Shown here: one piece after another, positions 7,234 to 15,072 of the stretch
Layout of the letters: each line of letters starts with the position of its first letter
How positions within the stretch are numbered: the first letter of the stretch is position 1
Source of the DNA: Saccharopolyspora indica
GTDB taxonomy: Bacteria; Actinomycetota; Actinomycetes; Mycobacteriales; Pseudonocardiaceae
Length of the DNA: 64,000 nucleotides
Assembly: GCF_027853965.1 (NCBI RefSeq)
Contig: NZ_JAQGLB010000008.1
Location: 186,001-250,000 of the forward strand
Reading direction: 5' to 3'
Made by a program: the position numbers and the translations under genes
The notes under the pieces: generated by a model
The model's database searches: none
What the model was told of the DNA's origin: nothing
What the model saw: the letters and a program-made list of their open reading frames with translations, nothing else

Positions 7234-8132
7234 CGGCGCCGCGCAGCGACGCCGAGATCCCGGCCTGGCTGACCGAGCTGGGGCTGCCCGGCTTGGTCGA
7301 CATCCACACCCACTTCCTGCCCGAGCGCGTGCTGGACAAGGTGTGGGCGTACTTCGACCAGGCCGGTGAGCACTACGGCGTCGAGTGGCCGATCCACTAC
7401 CGGTACTCCGAGCAGACCCGCCTGCGGGTCCTGCGCGAACTCGGCGTGACGACGTTCGCGCCGCTGGTCTACGCGCACAAGCCGGGCATGGCGGAGTGGC
7501 TGACGGGCTGGGCGGTGGACTTCGGGCACCGCACGCCCGGCGCGGTGCCGACGGCGACGATCTTCCCGGAGCCCGAGGTCACCACCTACCTCGCCGAGGC
7601 GCTCGACGCCGGCGCGAGGTGCGTGAAGATGCACGTCCAGGTCGGCGCCTTCGACCCGCGCGACGAGCTGCTCCAGCCCGCGTGGGGGCTGCTCGCGGAG
7701 GCCGGGATCCCGGTGGTCGTGCACTGCGGTCACGGCCCGCGCCCGGGCGCCCACACCGGGCTCGACGTGTTCGAGCAGGTGCTGCGCCGCCACCCCGCGC
7801 TGGTCGCGGTGCTGGCGCACGCCGGAATGCCGGATCACGACGTCGCGTTGGACCTGGTGGGCGAGTACCCGGGCGTGCACCTCGACACCACCATGGTCGG
7901 GGTCGCGTTCAGCGAGCAGTTCGCGTCGCTGCCCGCGGACTGGTCGGCGCGTCTGGCCGATCACGCGGACCGGATCGTGCTCGGCACCGACTACCCGAAC
8001 ATCCCGTACCCGTACGCCGAGCAGCTGGCGGCGATCGCGGGCTGGGCGGAGGCCGACGACCGGCTGGGGCCGGAGTTCCTGCGCGCGGTGCTGCACGACA
8101 CCCCGGCGAAGCTGCTCGGCGCGTCTTCGTGA
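7230..8132 (+). CDS. Amidohydrolase 2 family metal-dependent hydrolase
   Basis: This 300-residue TIM-barrel hydrolase is related to aminocarboxymuconate-semialdehyde decarboxylase and other amidohydrolase-2 enzymes. Metal ligands are visible as DIHTHF (HxH) near residue 20, VVVHCGHG near 165, a His in [10 protein letters not shown] and the Asp of LGTDYPN near 252. The start is taken as TTG 7230, overlapping the smpB stop by four bases (TTGA), since no ATG or GTG gives a full N-terminus; translation is probably coupled to smpB. The substrate is unknown. Lying between smpB and ssrA looks like co-transcription rather than a role in trans-translation. Confidence 0.82.
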   Translation: MTAPRSDAEIPAWLTELGLPGLVDIHTHFLPERVLDKVWAYFDQAGEHYGVEWPIHYRYSEQTRLRVLRELGVTTFAPLVYAHKPGMAEWLTGWAVDFGHRTPGAVPTATIFPEPEVTTYLAEALDAGARCVKMHVQVGAFDPRDELLQPAWGLLAEAGIPVVVHCGHGPRPGAHTGLDVFEQVLRRHPALVAVLAHAGMPDHDVALDLVGEYPGVHLDTTMVGVAFSEQFASLPADWSARLADHADRIVLGTDYPNIPYPYAEQLAAIAGWAEADDRLGPEFLRAVLHDTPAKLLGASS

Positions 8133-8215
8133 TCGTTTCAGGGATATGGGAATGATCGCCGGGACGCGAGGCGTTATGCTGGGGTACACCGGTTCGAAAG
8201 CCGAGCCGGTAGCGA

Positions 8216-8583
8216 GGGGGTGAACGGTTTCGACTCCGTACGTTGATCCAAGGGAAGCGTGCCGGTGCAGGCAGGAGACCACCGTGAGCGTCGCTGCAAC
8301 GTTATAAGCGCCGACAAGAGTCAGCGCGAGTTCGCCCTCGCCGCCTGAGCGAGGAGCGACTCTGTCGGACCGGGATTGCCTCCGACCCGGGATCCGGCAT
8401 CAGCTAGGAGGCTCTTACCGCCAGGTCCGGTCGCGGGACCTGGTGGGACATCCAACAGCGACTGGGCTCGTCACATCGGCTAGTTCGCGAGACCGGTGGA
8501 GCCAAGCAGAGGCATAGCGGACTGCGCACGGAGAAGTCTTGGTGAAGCGACGGAGGACCCGGGTTCGATTCCCGGCACCTCCA
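8216..8583 (+). ncRNA. ssrA: tmRNA (transfer-messenger RNA)
   Basis: The 5' end GGGGGTGAACGGTTTCGAC is canonical. The 7-bp acceptor stem GGGGGTG pairs with CACCTCC at 8576-8582, and the T-arm GGGTTCGATTCCC is intact. The resume codon GCC at 8310 starts the proteolysis tag ADKSQREFALAA, ending at TGA 8346-8348. The LAA terminus is the usual ClpXP-type degron. After discriminator A8583 the genome reads CCG, so the final CCA is not fully encoded. A terminator follows immediately and its partner gene smpB is 1 kb upstream. Confidence 0.96.
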
Positions 8584-8590
8584 CCGAGTG

Positions 8591-8623
8591 AAAGGCGAGT
8601 GCTCGCGAAGAGCACTCGCCTTT
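8591..8623 (+). terminator. tmRNA terminator
   Basis: A perfect 14-bp stem, AAAGGCGAGTGCTC with loop GCGAA, ends in TTTCTC. The tRNA-Ala terminator at 45504 has the same GGCGAGTGCTC stem core. Confidence 0.9.
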
Positions 8624-8642
8624 CTCGTTTCCGGGTGTTCAT

Positions 8643-8740
8643 CGCGGGGGCCGAGCCCCCGCGGGCCCCCACGGTGCGGGGGTTGCGTCTCGTCGGCTCC
8701 TTGCGCAGGGTGGCGTTCCCGGCCTGCTCTCGGACCAGCC
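8643..8740 (+). repeat. tRNA-downstream repeat R1, copy B
   Basis: This starts with the hairpin core CGGGGGCCGAGCCCCCG and continues CGGGCCCCC, ACGGTGCGGG, GTCGGCTCCTTGCG, TTCCCGGCCTGCTC and GGACCAGCC. It follows the tmRNA terminator by 19 bases. Confidence 0.75.
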
Positions 8741-8783
8741 TTCCGGTGGAGTTGTGAGCTCCCCGAGCTTCGCGAGATGGGTG

Positions 8784-8865
8784 CCTCTGCTCGCGCAGGG
8801 GCGCTTCGCTTTTTCTCGTTCCGGGTTTTTTCGCGGGGGCCGAGCCCCCGCGGCGGACCAGCTTT
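8784..8865 (+). repeat. tRNA-downstream repeat R1, copy C (internally deleted, tandem)
   Basis: A terminator-like segment, CGCTTTTTCTCGTTCCGGG, leads into the same hairpin core at 8834-8850 and then jumps straight to CGGACCAGC. The whole middle of copy B is missing. Copies B and C fill the 330-base gap between ssrA and the oxidoreductase gene; I see no gene there. Confidence 0.65.
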
Positions 8866-8913
8866 GTTGCGTGTCCGATTCACCTTGGTCTTGCCGGGTG
8901 TTGGTGATTGGTT

Positions 8914-10008
8914 CTACGAGTTCGGGCTTTCCTGGTGCAGCAGGAGGGCGTCGTAGGTTTCTGTGGTCAGGGTTTGGCCTTTGATCTGGGATGTTGTCGT
9001 TGCGTCCAGGACTCCTGTTTCTGCTGTGTAGGAGGCTCCTCCTGTTGGGCCCAGGGGGAGGGCTATGGCTGGTGGGGCTGCGGCGTAGGTGTTCTGGGTT
9101 CGTTGGTTCTGGAGCAGGGACTTGATGTTCTCGGCCGCTGTTGTGGCGTGGTCGCCCGCTGCTCTGGCCATCTTGGGTTCTGGGATGGCCGTGACGTCGC
9201 CGATGGCGAAGACGTTCTCGACTCCTGGTAGGCGCAGGTCCGGCTGGACTTGGATGGCGCCGTCGGGGTTGCGGTGCTTCGCGAGTTCGGGGGAGAGGTA
9301 GTCGCTGTTCGGCTGCACTCCGAAGCAGCGGAACCAGATGTCCGCGGTGATCTTCCGGTCGTCGTGGGCGATGGCCGTGAACTCCGCGCGTTCGCCGGGG
9401 GTCGTCGGCGGCTTCTCCCGCAGCGGGGAGCCGAGGAGCAGGTCCACTTCGAGGTCGGCGAGCTGGTTTCGGAGTTCTGCGCGGAATTCCGGTGGGAAGT
9501 CGGGGAGCAGGTCTTCGGCCGGGTCCAGGATGGTGACGCGCTTGTCCGGCCAGGCCGCTTTCAGCTCGCCTGCCAGTTCCAGGCCGACCGGGCCCGCGCC
9601 GAGCAGGAGCACGTGCTCGGCTCCGGTCAGCGCTTCGCGGGTGGCGCGGATGCGGGCCTTGGCCGCTGTTGTTCCGGTTTCGGCGGATTTCGCCGGGAAC
9701 GGGTAGGTCGAACCCGTCGCCAGGACGACGTAGTCGGCCGCGATCCGGTCGCCGGACGCGAGCGCGACTCCGGTCGGATCCACCTCCACGGCGCGGTCGC
9801 GGACCACTCGGCCGCGGGTCAGCAGGTGGTCGTACGGGTAGAACAGGCGATCGGTCCAGGCCGGGTCGACCAGGCCGCGCAGGGCGGCGACGTTGTGGAA
9901 GAAGGACTCCCGGGGCTCGACGAGGACGACGTCGGCCACCGCGTCGAGTTCTCGGGCCACGGCGATTCCGGCGTAGCCACCACCGACCACCACCACGGTT
10001 GCGGACAT
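8914..10008 (-). CDS. FAD-dependent NAD(P) oxidoreductase (NDH-2/AIF-like)
   Basis: This 364-residue two-dinucleotide-fold flavoprotein has an FAD-binding VVVVGGGYAGIAVARELD at the N-terminus. A second fold for NAD(P)H starts at HVLLLGAGPVGLELAGEL, and the closing FAD motif is VFAIGDVTAIPEP. It resembles type II NADH dehydrogenases and the AIF/FSP1 group, but it is short and has no obvious membrane anchor. The start is ATG 10008, preceded by AGGAGAG at ideal spacing. It diverges from a MarR gene across two ACGAAC/GTTCGT operators, so it is probably the regulator's target and induced by a small ligand or oxidant. The substrate is unknown. Confidence 0.85.
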   Translation of the reverse strand: MSATVVVVGGGYAGIAVARELDAVADVVLVEPRESFFHNVAALRGLVDPAWTDRLFYPYDHLLTRGRVVRDRAVEVDPTGVALASGDRIAADYVVLATGSTYPFPAKSAETGTTAAKARIRATREALTGAEHVLLLGAGPVGLELAGELKAAWPDKRVTILDPAEDLLPDFPPEFRAELRNQLADLEVDLLLGSPLREKPPTTPGERAEFTAIAHDDRKITADIWFRCFGVQPNSDYLSPELAKHRNPDGAIQVQPDLRLPGVENVFAIGDVTAIPEPKMARAAGDHATTAAENIKSLLQNQRTQNTYAAAPPAIALPLGPTGGASYTAETGVLDATTTSQIKGQTLTTETYDALLLHQESPNS

Positions 10009-10026
10009 GACTCTCCTAGTTGGTAA

Positions 10027-10062
10027 TACGAACAGTTCGTAACACGAACCAAAGTAGTTCGT
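10027..10062 (+). promoter_or_regulatory. Two MarR-type operators between the oxidoreductase and MarR genes
   Basis: TACGAACAGTTCGTA (10027-10041) is a near-perfect palindrome. ACGAAC-N7-GTTCGT (10044-10062) reuses the same half-site. Together they fill the centre of the divergent promoter region. Confidence 0.7.
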
Positions 10063-10107
10063 GCTCCGAACCGATGTCAACTAGACTTCGCCCCCGGAGG
10101 TGCGGTG

Positions 10108-10527
10108 GTGACCGAGACGATCGAGGAGCAGGGGCTGGCCGTTGCGATGGTGCGGTTGGCGCACCTCGTGCAGCACCACTTCGGGGAGGTCTCCCGCGCG
10201 CACGGGTTGACGCCGCAGCAGGCCCAGTTGCTGTGCCAGTTGATCGACGGGCCGGTCGGCATGGCCGACCTGGGGCGTCGGCTGCACCTGGAGAAGTCGA
10301 GCCTGACCGGCCTGGTCGATCGCGCCGAGCGGCGCGGCCTGGTCGTCCGGGCGCGCGACTCGCGCGACCGGCGGGCCTGCTCGATCGAGCTGACCGGCGA
10401 GGGTTCGCGGCTCGCTGTCCAGACCCATCAGGCGGTCTGCGAGGTCCTGGAGGCGACCGCGGCCGGTGTGCCGGTCGCGGAGCAGGAGCGCTTCACCGCG
10501 ACTGCTGCCCGGATCGTCGGCGGCTGA
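10108..10527 (+). CDS. MarR family transcriptional regulator
   Basis: This 139-residue winged-helix repressor has a helix-turn-helix at about residues 50-75 (MADLGRRLHLEKSSLTGLVDRAERRGLV). It is followed by the beta-wing DSRDRRACSIELTGEG, the usual MarR DNA-contact region. GTG 10108 sits 7 bases after GGAGG; a GTG one codon earlier is possible. It lies divergently next to the flavoprotein gene, with two operators between, so autoregulation and control of the flavoprotein are likely. The inducer is unknown. Confidence 0.88.
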   Translation: MTETIEEQGLAVAMVRLAHLVQHHFGEVSRAHGLTPQQAQLLCQLIDGPVGMADLGRRLHLEKSSLTGLVDRAERRGLVVRARDSRDRRACSIELTGEGSRLAVQTHQAVCEVLEATAAGVPVAEQERFTATAARIVGG

Positions 10528-10812
10528 ACTTCTTCGGCACGGCCTGGGTCGTGCGCATCGCTTTCCCGTTCCGGGCTGTTTGAGGGCTGGGCCGAGTTCT
10601 CGCTCGCTGCCGCGCACAGGTGGATCGTCCGGAGTGGACGTCCTGGTGGCGAACCGTCCTGCGTTGCAATCGGCTTCGCGGCTTGAGGTGCTCCGTTCGG
10701 TCTGGTGGATGGGCGGTTTGCGGGCTACACTTCCGCATCATTCTGCAAAGTGAGAAGTATATTTCACATCGCGGAATCTCTATCCATGCAGCGTGGCATC
10801 GGAGGTAGGGCT
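10528..10812 (+). promoter_or_regulatory. Upstream region of the MFS-racemase operon with candidate operators
   Basis: This 285-base gap has no gene. The AT-richer part carries GTGAGAAGTATATTTCAC (10750-10767), a pseudo-palindrome, flanked by TTCCGC at 10731 and its inverted partner GCGGAA at 10771. A GGAGG ribosome site at 10801-10805 serves the MFS gene. No regulator gene lies beside it, so the binding protein would be encoded elsewhere. Confidence 0.4.
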
Positions 10813-12234
10813 GTGGAAACGGCATCCGGTCGGTCCGGGAGATCGTCCGACGGAAAGGTCGCCTTAGCCGACCAGATCGAGAACGCCTACGGTCGAATCG
10901 GCGTCACCAGTGCGCACAAGCACATCTTGATCATGGTCCTGATCGGCATCTGGTTCGACGCCCTGGAGCAGAACGCGGTCGGGCTCACCGGCCCCGTGCT
11001 GCAGGAGTCCTGGGGGCTCGGCGGGGCCGAGATCGGCTTCCTCAACACGATGACCTTCACCGCGACCGCCCTGGGGCGGCTGCTCACGGGCGTGATCATC
11101 GACCGATTCGGCCGGCGGAAGATGCTGATGATCAACCTGATCATCTTCGCCGGTGGTTCGCTGCTCTGCGCCCTGGCGCCGAACTACGCCGTGCTCGCGG
11201 CGGGGCGCTTCATCGTCGGGTTCGGGCTCGGCGGCGAGATCTCGGTCGCGGTCATCATGATGGCGGAGTTCTTCGCCGCCAAGCACCGCGGCACCGCGGT
11301 CGGCCTGATCAACGTGACCTCGGCCGGTCTCGGGAACATGCTGGCGCCGTTGTTCGGCATCCTGGTGTTCTCGGTCTTCGACGGTCCGGACAAGTGGCGC
11401 TGGCTGTTCGGGCTGCTGTTCCTGCCCTGCATCCTGATCATGTTCTTCCGCCGCTACGTGCCGGAGACCCCGCGGTTCCTGGCCGCCAGCGGGCGGATCG
11501 ACGAAGCCAACCTGGTGATCAACCGGCTGGCCAAGGGTCAGCTGAGCGGTCCGATCGAGAACCCCGAGCAGTACCTGACCGCCACCGGTGCGCAGGAGCC
11601 GGGCAAGCCACCGCGTTCGGACTGGCGCGGTGTTCTGCGGGGCCGGCTGCTGCGTCGCACGGTGCTGCTCACCGTGGCGGTGTGCATGTCCTACGCCGCG
11701 CAGATCTCGATGCTGACCCTGATGCCCACGATCCTGGTGGCCAGCGGCCACGACCTCACCTCCAGCCTGAGCTTCACCCTGCTGATGCAGACCGGTTCGC
11801 TGGTCGGCGCGATCGCCGCGGCCTTCGGCGCCAGCCGACTGCCCCGCAAGAAGGTGCTCACCGGCGGCGCCGTCCTCGGCTGCGCGGCCGGGCTGTCGAT
11901 CGCCGTGTTCTCCGATTCGCTGGCCCTGGTGCTCGCCTTCGGCTTCCTGTTCAACTTCGCGGTGATCATCGTGAACACCACGATCTGGCTGTTCGCGCCG
12001 GAGCTCTACCCGACCCGCGTCCGCGGCATGGGGACCTCGATCATCCTGGCGATGGGGTCGCTGTCCGGCGGGCTGTTCCCGCTGGTGGCCGGCCTGGTCT
12101 TCGACCTCAGCGGGCTGACCGGCATGTTCGCCATGCTGGCCGTGCTGTTCGTGGTCCTCGGCATCGCGGTCCAGTTCCCGCCGGAGACCTTCGGCAAGCC
12201 GATGGAGGAGGACGAGCAGAGTGCCCACGCCTGA
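10813..12234 (+). CDS. MFS transporter (sugar/metabolite:H+ symporter type)
   Basis: This 473-residue protein has twelve predicted membrane helices. The MFS signature between helices 2 and 3 is visible as GVIIDRFGRRKML, and a second motif, RFIVGFGLGGEI, follows. The helix 6-7 loop contains RRYVPETPRFL, the PETPR box of the sugar-porter and metabolite-symporter families, and a matching FAPELYPTRVRGMG precedes helix 11. GTG 10813 follows GGAGG. The downstream racemase-like gene overlaps its end by 14 bases, so the two are one transcription unit. The substrate is probably a small organic acid or amino-acid derivative; this is inference. Confidence 0.85.
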   Translation: METASGRSGRSSDGKVALADQIENAYGRIGVTSAHKHILIMVLIGIWFDALEQNAVGLTGPVLQESWGLGGAEIGFLNTMTFTATALGRLLTGVIIDRFGRRKMLMINLIIFAGGSLLCALAPNYAVLAAGRFIVGFGLGGEISVAVIMMAEFFAAKHRGTAVGLINVTSAGLGNMLAPLFGILVFSVFDGPDKWRWLFGLLFLPCILIMFFRRYVPETPRFLAASGRIDEANLVINRLAKGQLSGPIENPEQYLTATGAQEPGKPPRSDWRGVLRGRLLRRTVLLTVAVCMSYAAQISMLTLMPTILVASGHDLTSSLSFTLLMQTGSLVGAIAAAFGASRLPRKKVLTGGAVLGCAAGLSIAVFSDSLALVLAFGFLFNFAVIIVNTTIWLFAPELYPTRVRGMGTSIILAMGSLSGGLFPLVAGLVFDLSGLTGMFAMLAVLFVVLGIAVQFPPETFGKPMEEDEQSAHA

Positions 12235-12910
12235 GACCGCAGCGGTGCTCCTGGTCAACCCGAACACCAACCGGGCGACCACCGAGATGATGCGCGCGCT
12301 CGCCGCGAGATCGCTGCTCGGCAGCGGGCTCGAGGTGGACGCTGTCACGGCGGGAGCCGGCCCGTCGATGATCCTCGACCCGGTGGCGCTGAAGGAATCC
12401 GAGGAGCACGTCCGCGATGCCGTGCTGCGCGCGCTGGACGCCGCGGAGCGGGAGTACCTCGCCGTGATCGTCGCCGCGATCGGGGATCCGGGCCGCAGTC
12501 GGCTGGACGCGGAGCTCGACCTGCCGGTCGTCGGCATCGGGCAGGCGGCCATCGGTGCCGCGGGGAGGGAGGGGCGGCGGTTCGGCATGGCCACCAGCAC
12601 GCCGCTGCTGGTCGATTCCCTCACCGCGCTGGTCGCCGAGCACGGGATGTCCGAGGGTTTCACCGGTGTCCGGTTGACCGAATCGGAACCGCTGGCGCTG
12701 GCTGCCGACCCCGAGCAGCAGTTCGCCGAGCTGGCCGCGGCGGTCGACCAGTGCACCGGGGCGGACCGCGCTGAGGCGGTGATCATCGCCGGTGGGCCGC
12801 TCAGCGAGACGGCCCGCCGGATCGCCGCCGCCCGCACCTGCGAGATCGTGGAACCCATCCCGAGCGCGGCCGAACTGGTGCTGCAGGAGCTGTGGACGGC
12901 CGGGAGCTGA
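12221..12910 (+). CDS. Asp/Glu/hydantoin racemase-family protein lacking both catalytic cysteines
   Basis: This 229-residue protein has the family's opening LLVNPNTNRATTEMM and the VVGIGQAA segment. In active hydantoin and Asp/Glu racemases two cysteines act as the acid-base pair, in ACFGDPG-like and LGCAG-like motifs. Here the first reads VAAIGDPG and the second IIAGGPLSE, so neither Cys is present. It is translationally coupled to the MFS transporter (start inside the transporter's 3' end). It may be a ligand-binding or non-racemising relative. A perfect palindrome terminator lies right after the stop. Confidence 0.8.
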   Translation: MPTPETAAVLLVNPNTNRATTEMMRALAARSLLGSGLEVDAVTAGAGPSMILDPVALKESEEHVRDAVLRALDAAEREYLAVIVAAIGDPGRSRLDAELDLPVVGIGQAAIGAAGREGRRFGMATSTPLLVDSLTALVAEHGMSEGFTGVRLTESEPLALAADPEQQFAELAAAVDQCTGADRAEAVIIAGGPLSETARRIAAARTCEIVEPIPSAAELVLQELWTAGS

Positions 12911-12913
12911 GGA

Positions 12914-12949
12914 CTCGGGAATCGCCCTGCGCGCAGGGCGATTCCCGAG
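12914..12949. terminator. Bidirectional terminator between convergent genes
   Basis: This is a 36-base perfect palindrome, each arm CTCGGGAATCGCCCTGCG, sitting between the racemase-like stop (12910) and the stop of the convergent SMI1/KNR4 gene (12957). Confidence 0.75.
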
Positions 12950-12956
12950 CTCGGGC

Positions 12957-14483
12957 CTAGACGTCCGCAGTCGGCTGCTGGGCGGTGGTCCGGGTGTTCA
13001 CCTGCTGGATCCAGCTGGCCACTTCGTCGTAGGACGGCTTTCCCGCCAGCAGCGCTGATTCGAGCGACGGCATTCGATCGGTGTGCACCCAGAGCTCCCG
13101 CCACTGCTCGTGGCGCAGCGCCAGGTGGCGCAGGTTCAGCTCGGCGATCGGTCGGAGATCGTGGGAGCGGCCTCGGGCCAGATCCAGGACTTCCAGTCGG
13201 GGAAGAGTGGTGAGCGGGCTCAGGTCGACCGGGTGGGGAGTGGTCAGGGTGATCGCTCGGAGCGTCGGGTGGGCGGTCAGCGGAGTCAGATCGATGTCCC
13301 TCAAGTCGATGTCGAGTGCTTCCACCGGGGCGTCGTGCAGCGCCGTCAGGTCGGCGGAAGCGCGGGACAGTTCCACTGCGCGCAGGAACGGGGCTCGGCG
13401 AGCTGGTTCGAGGTTGCCGTCGGTGACCCGCAGCCTCTGGAGGTGCGGACCCGCGCCCACGTGCGGATCCGGCACGGCGATCCGCAGGCCGCCGTCTCCA
13501 TCGCGGCTGTGGTCGCCGCGGATCAGCGCGTCGACGTAGCGGCGGAGGAGGCTCGTCACCGAGTCGGCGACGTAGGTGGGTCCCTGGTGGTGGCTGGGGC
13601 CGATCCGGATGACCTGCCCGGGACGTCCTCCGCTCGCCGGGTCCGCGTCCACCGCGAGGTAGTTGCCATCGGTGCCGATGACGAACGGGATCCAGCCGGG
13701 TCGGTCCACCGACCGGCGGACCGTTCCGGGCGGGTCGGCGTCGTGGATGAAGGGCAGGAACGGGCGGTTTCGCCCGGTGCGCGGTGCCCAGTGGCGGTCA
13801 CCTCGGTGCACCTCGGCCATCCCGGCCGCATCCATCCACCACGACAACCGCCCGAAGATCCCGAGCTGACCGTCGCCGTCGGCCACGCCGTACAACGCCC
13901 GCAGATCCGCTGGAAGCGCGACGTTCAGCGCGTTCTCCACGGCTTCCAGCTGCTCGGGTGGAAGCGGGGAGGGCAGCACGCCGAACGGGCTCTCCGGCAC
14001 CACGCCGAGGATCTCGGCTCTGCGGCGGAGGTATTCCCGGAGCAGCTGGACGGCCTCGTCCGGATCGCCTGCCGGTGCGGGATCTGCCGGTCCGTCCTGC
14101 TCGTCGCCGGGGTCGGGTGGCGGTGCGTCCGGGGCGATCACGTGCAGGAAGCCGCGCTCGGGGTGCTCCACCCTGCTCACGTCGAGCCCGGTGACGGCGT
14201 CGAACCGTCCGGAGGCCTCGGCGGTCAGCCCGATGCTCAGGCCCTGTTCCGAGGCACCCGTCGCGCGGTACGCCTGGCGCAGGGCGCGTCGCAGATCCAC
14301 TTCCGCGGTCTCTTCCGCACCGGTGGCCAGCTGGTAGGACACGGCGGAGCGGCCGACACCTTGCTTGTCGACGAATCCGTTCACCGCCGCCCGCACCCAG
14401 CCCTCCGGGGCGGCCCGGGTGATCTGGGCGCACATCTCGCGCAGAGCCTCTGACAGGTCAGCGGTTCTCGGTCCGGTCACCAT
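12957..14483 (-). CDS. SMI1/KNR4 (SUKH) domain protein with leucine-rich repeats
   Basis: This is a multi-domain protein of 508 residues. The N-terminal 110 residues form an alpha/beta domain I do not recognise. A Pro/Asp-rich linker follows. Residues about 160-330 match the SUKH fold (LPPEQLEAVENALNVALPADL, then LYGVADGDGQ and LSWWMDAAGM). The end (about 350-490) has irregular leucine-rich repeats such as LRAITLTTPHPVDLSPL. SUKH domains are common immunity proteins against polymorphic toxins, but no toxin gene is adjacent. ATG 14483 follows GGAG; GTG four codons earlier is possible. Confidence 0.75.
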   Translation of the reverse strand: MVTGPRTADLSEALREMCAQITRAAPEGWVRAAVNGFVDKQGVGRSAVSYQLATGAEETAEVDLRRALRQAYRATGASEQGLSIGLTAEASGRFDAVTGLDVSRVEHPERGFLHVIAPDAPPPDPGDEQDGPADPAPAGDPDEAVQLLREYLRRRAEILGVVPESPFGVLPSPLPPEQLEAVENALNVALPADLRALYGVADGDGQLGIFGRLSWWMDAAGMAEVHRGDRHWAPRTGRNRPFLPFIHDADPPGTVRRSVDRPGWIPFVIGTDGNYLAVDADPASGGRPGQVIRIGPSHHQGPTYVADSVTSLLRRYVDALIRGDHSRDGDGGLRIAVPDPHVGAGPHLQRLRVTDGNLEPARRAPFLRAVELSRASADLTALHDAPVEALDIDLRDIDLTPLTAHPTLRAITLTTPHPVDLSPLTTLPRLEVLDLARGRSHDLRPIAELNLRHLALRHEQWRELWVHTDRMPSLESALLAGKPSYDEVASWIQQVNTRTTAQQPTADV

Positions 14484-14583
14484 GGGAATGCGCACTCCGT
14501 CCGGGAAACGACTCAGCGAGTGGTTCCTAGCACTCCGCCCTGTCAGCGCGCACCACCCGGGCGGAATGGGAGCCCGTCCGCTC

Positions 14584-15036
14584 CTAGACGTCGAGAGCCG
14601 TGCCGTACAGGCGATCCACCTTCAGCCGGATGACCAACCGGCGCTCGGCGACCAGCTGTTCCAGGAACGCACCTTCGTCCTCCGGCTTCGCCGCCGCCGG
14701 GATCATCGAGAGCAGTTCCCGCCCGACCGCGTCGCCGGGGACGGTCGTGATCTCGGAGGTCTCGGCCTCGCCTTCGGCGACGGCGAACGACCACACGTCG
14801 CCGCCCTGCACGTGGAGCGACGCACGCGGGTTGCGGCGCAGGTGCGCGACCTTGACGCGGTCGGCCGTCGTCGAGAACCGCACCACTCGGGTTTCGGGAT
14901 CCCAGCTGTACACCATGGTGGTCAGGTGGGGGTGTCCGCTGCGCTTGACGGTGGCGAGCGTGCCGAACTGCTGCTCGCCGAGCAGCTTGGAAAGAGCTTC
15001 GTCGGAGAGCGTGCGAGGTGCAGGTCCTTGTGCCAT
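14584..15036 (-). CDS. FMN/F420-binding split-barrel (pyridoxamine oxidase-like) protein
   Basis: This 150-residue split beta-barrel protein resembles mycobacterial F420-dependent oxidoreductases of the Rv1155 type. The opening QFGTLATVKRSGHPHLTTMVY and the following VVRFSTTADRVKVAHLRRNPRASL are the cofactor-binding strands of the family. Such proteins are small dimers that reduce diverse substrates with F420H2 or FMN. It lies 36 bases after the CoA ligase on the same strand and may be the last gene of that operon. The cofactor choice cannot be settled from the sequence. Confidence 0.82.
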   Translation of the reverse strand: MAQGPAPRTLSDEALSKLLGEQQFGTLATVKRSGHPHLTTMVYSWDPETRVVRFSTTADRVKVAHLRRNPRASLHVQGGDVWSFAVAEGEAETSEITTVPGDAVGRELLSMIPAAAKPEDEGAFLEQLVAERRLVIRLKVDRLYGTALDV

Positions 15037-15072
15037 GGCGTGATCAACCGCCGTGATCGCTTGGAGTATTCC

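Noticed and set aside
8404..8883. Minus-strand frames across tmRNA and R1 copies B and C
   Set aside because: They translate the tmRNA and repeat sequences; similar spurious peptides arise at each R1 copy, so they are not genes.
10864..13104. A 746-residue minus-strand frame opposite the MFS and racemase-like genes
   Set aside because: His/Gln/Arg-rich low-complexity translation with no family motifs; the plus-strand genes are clearly real.
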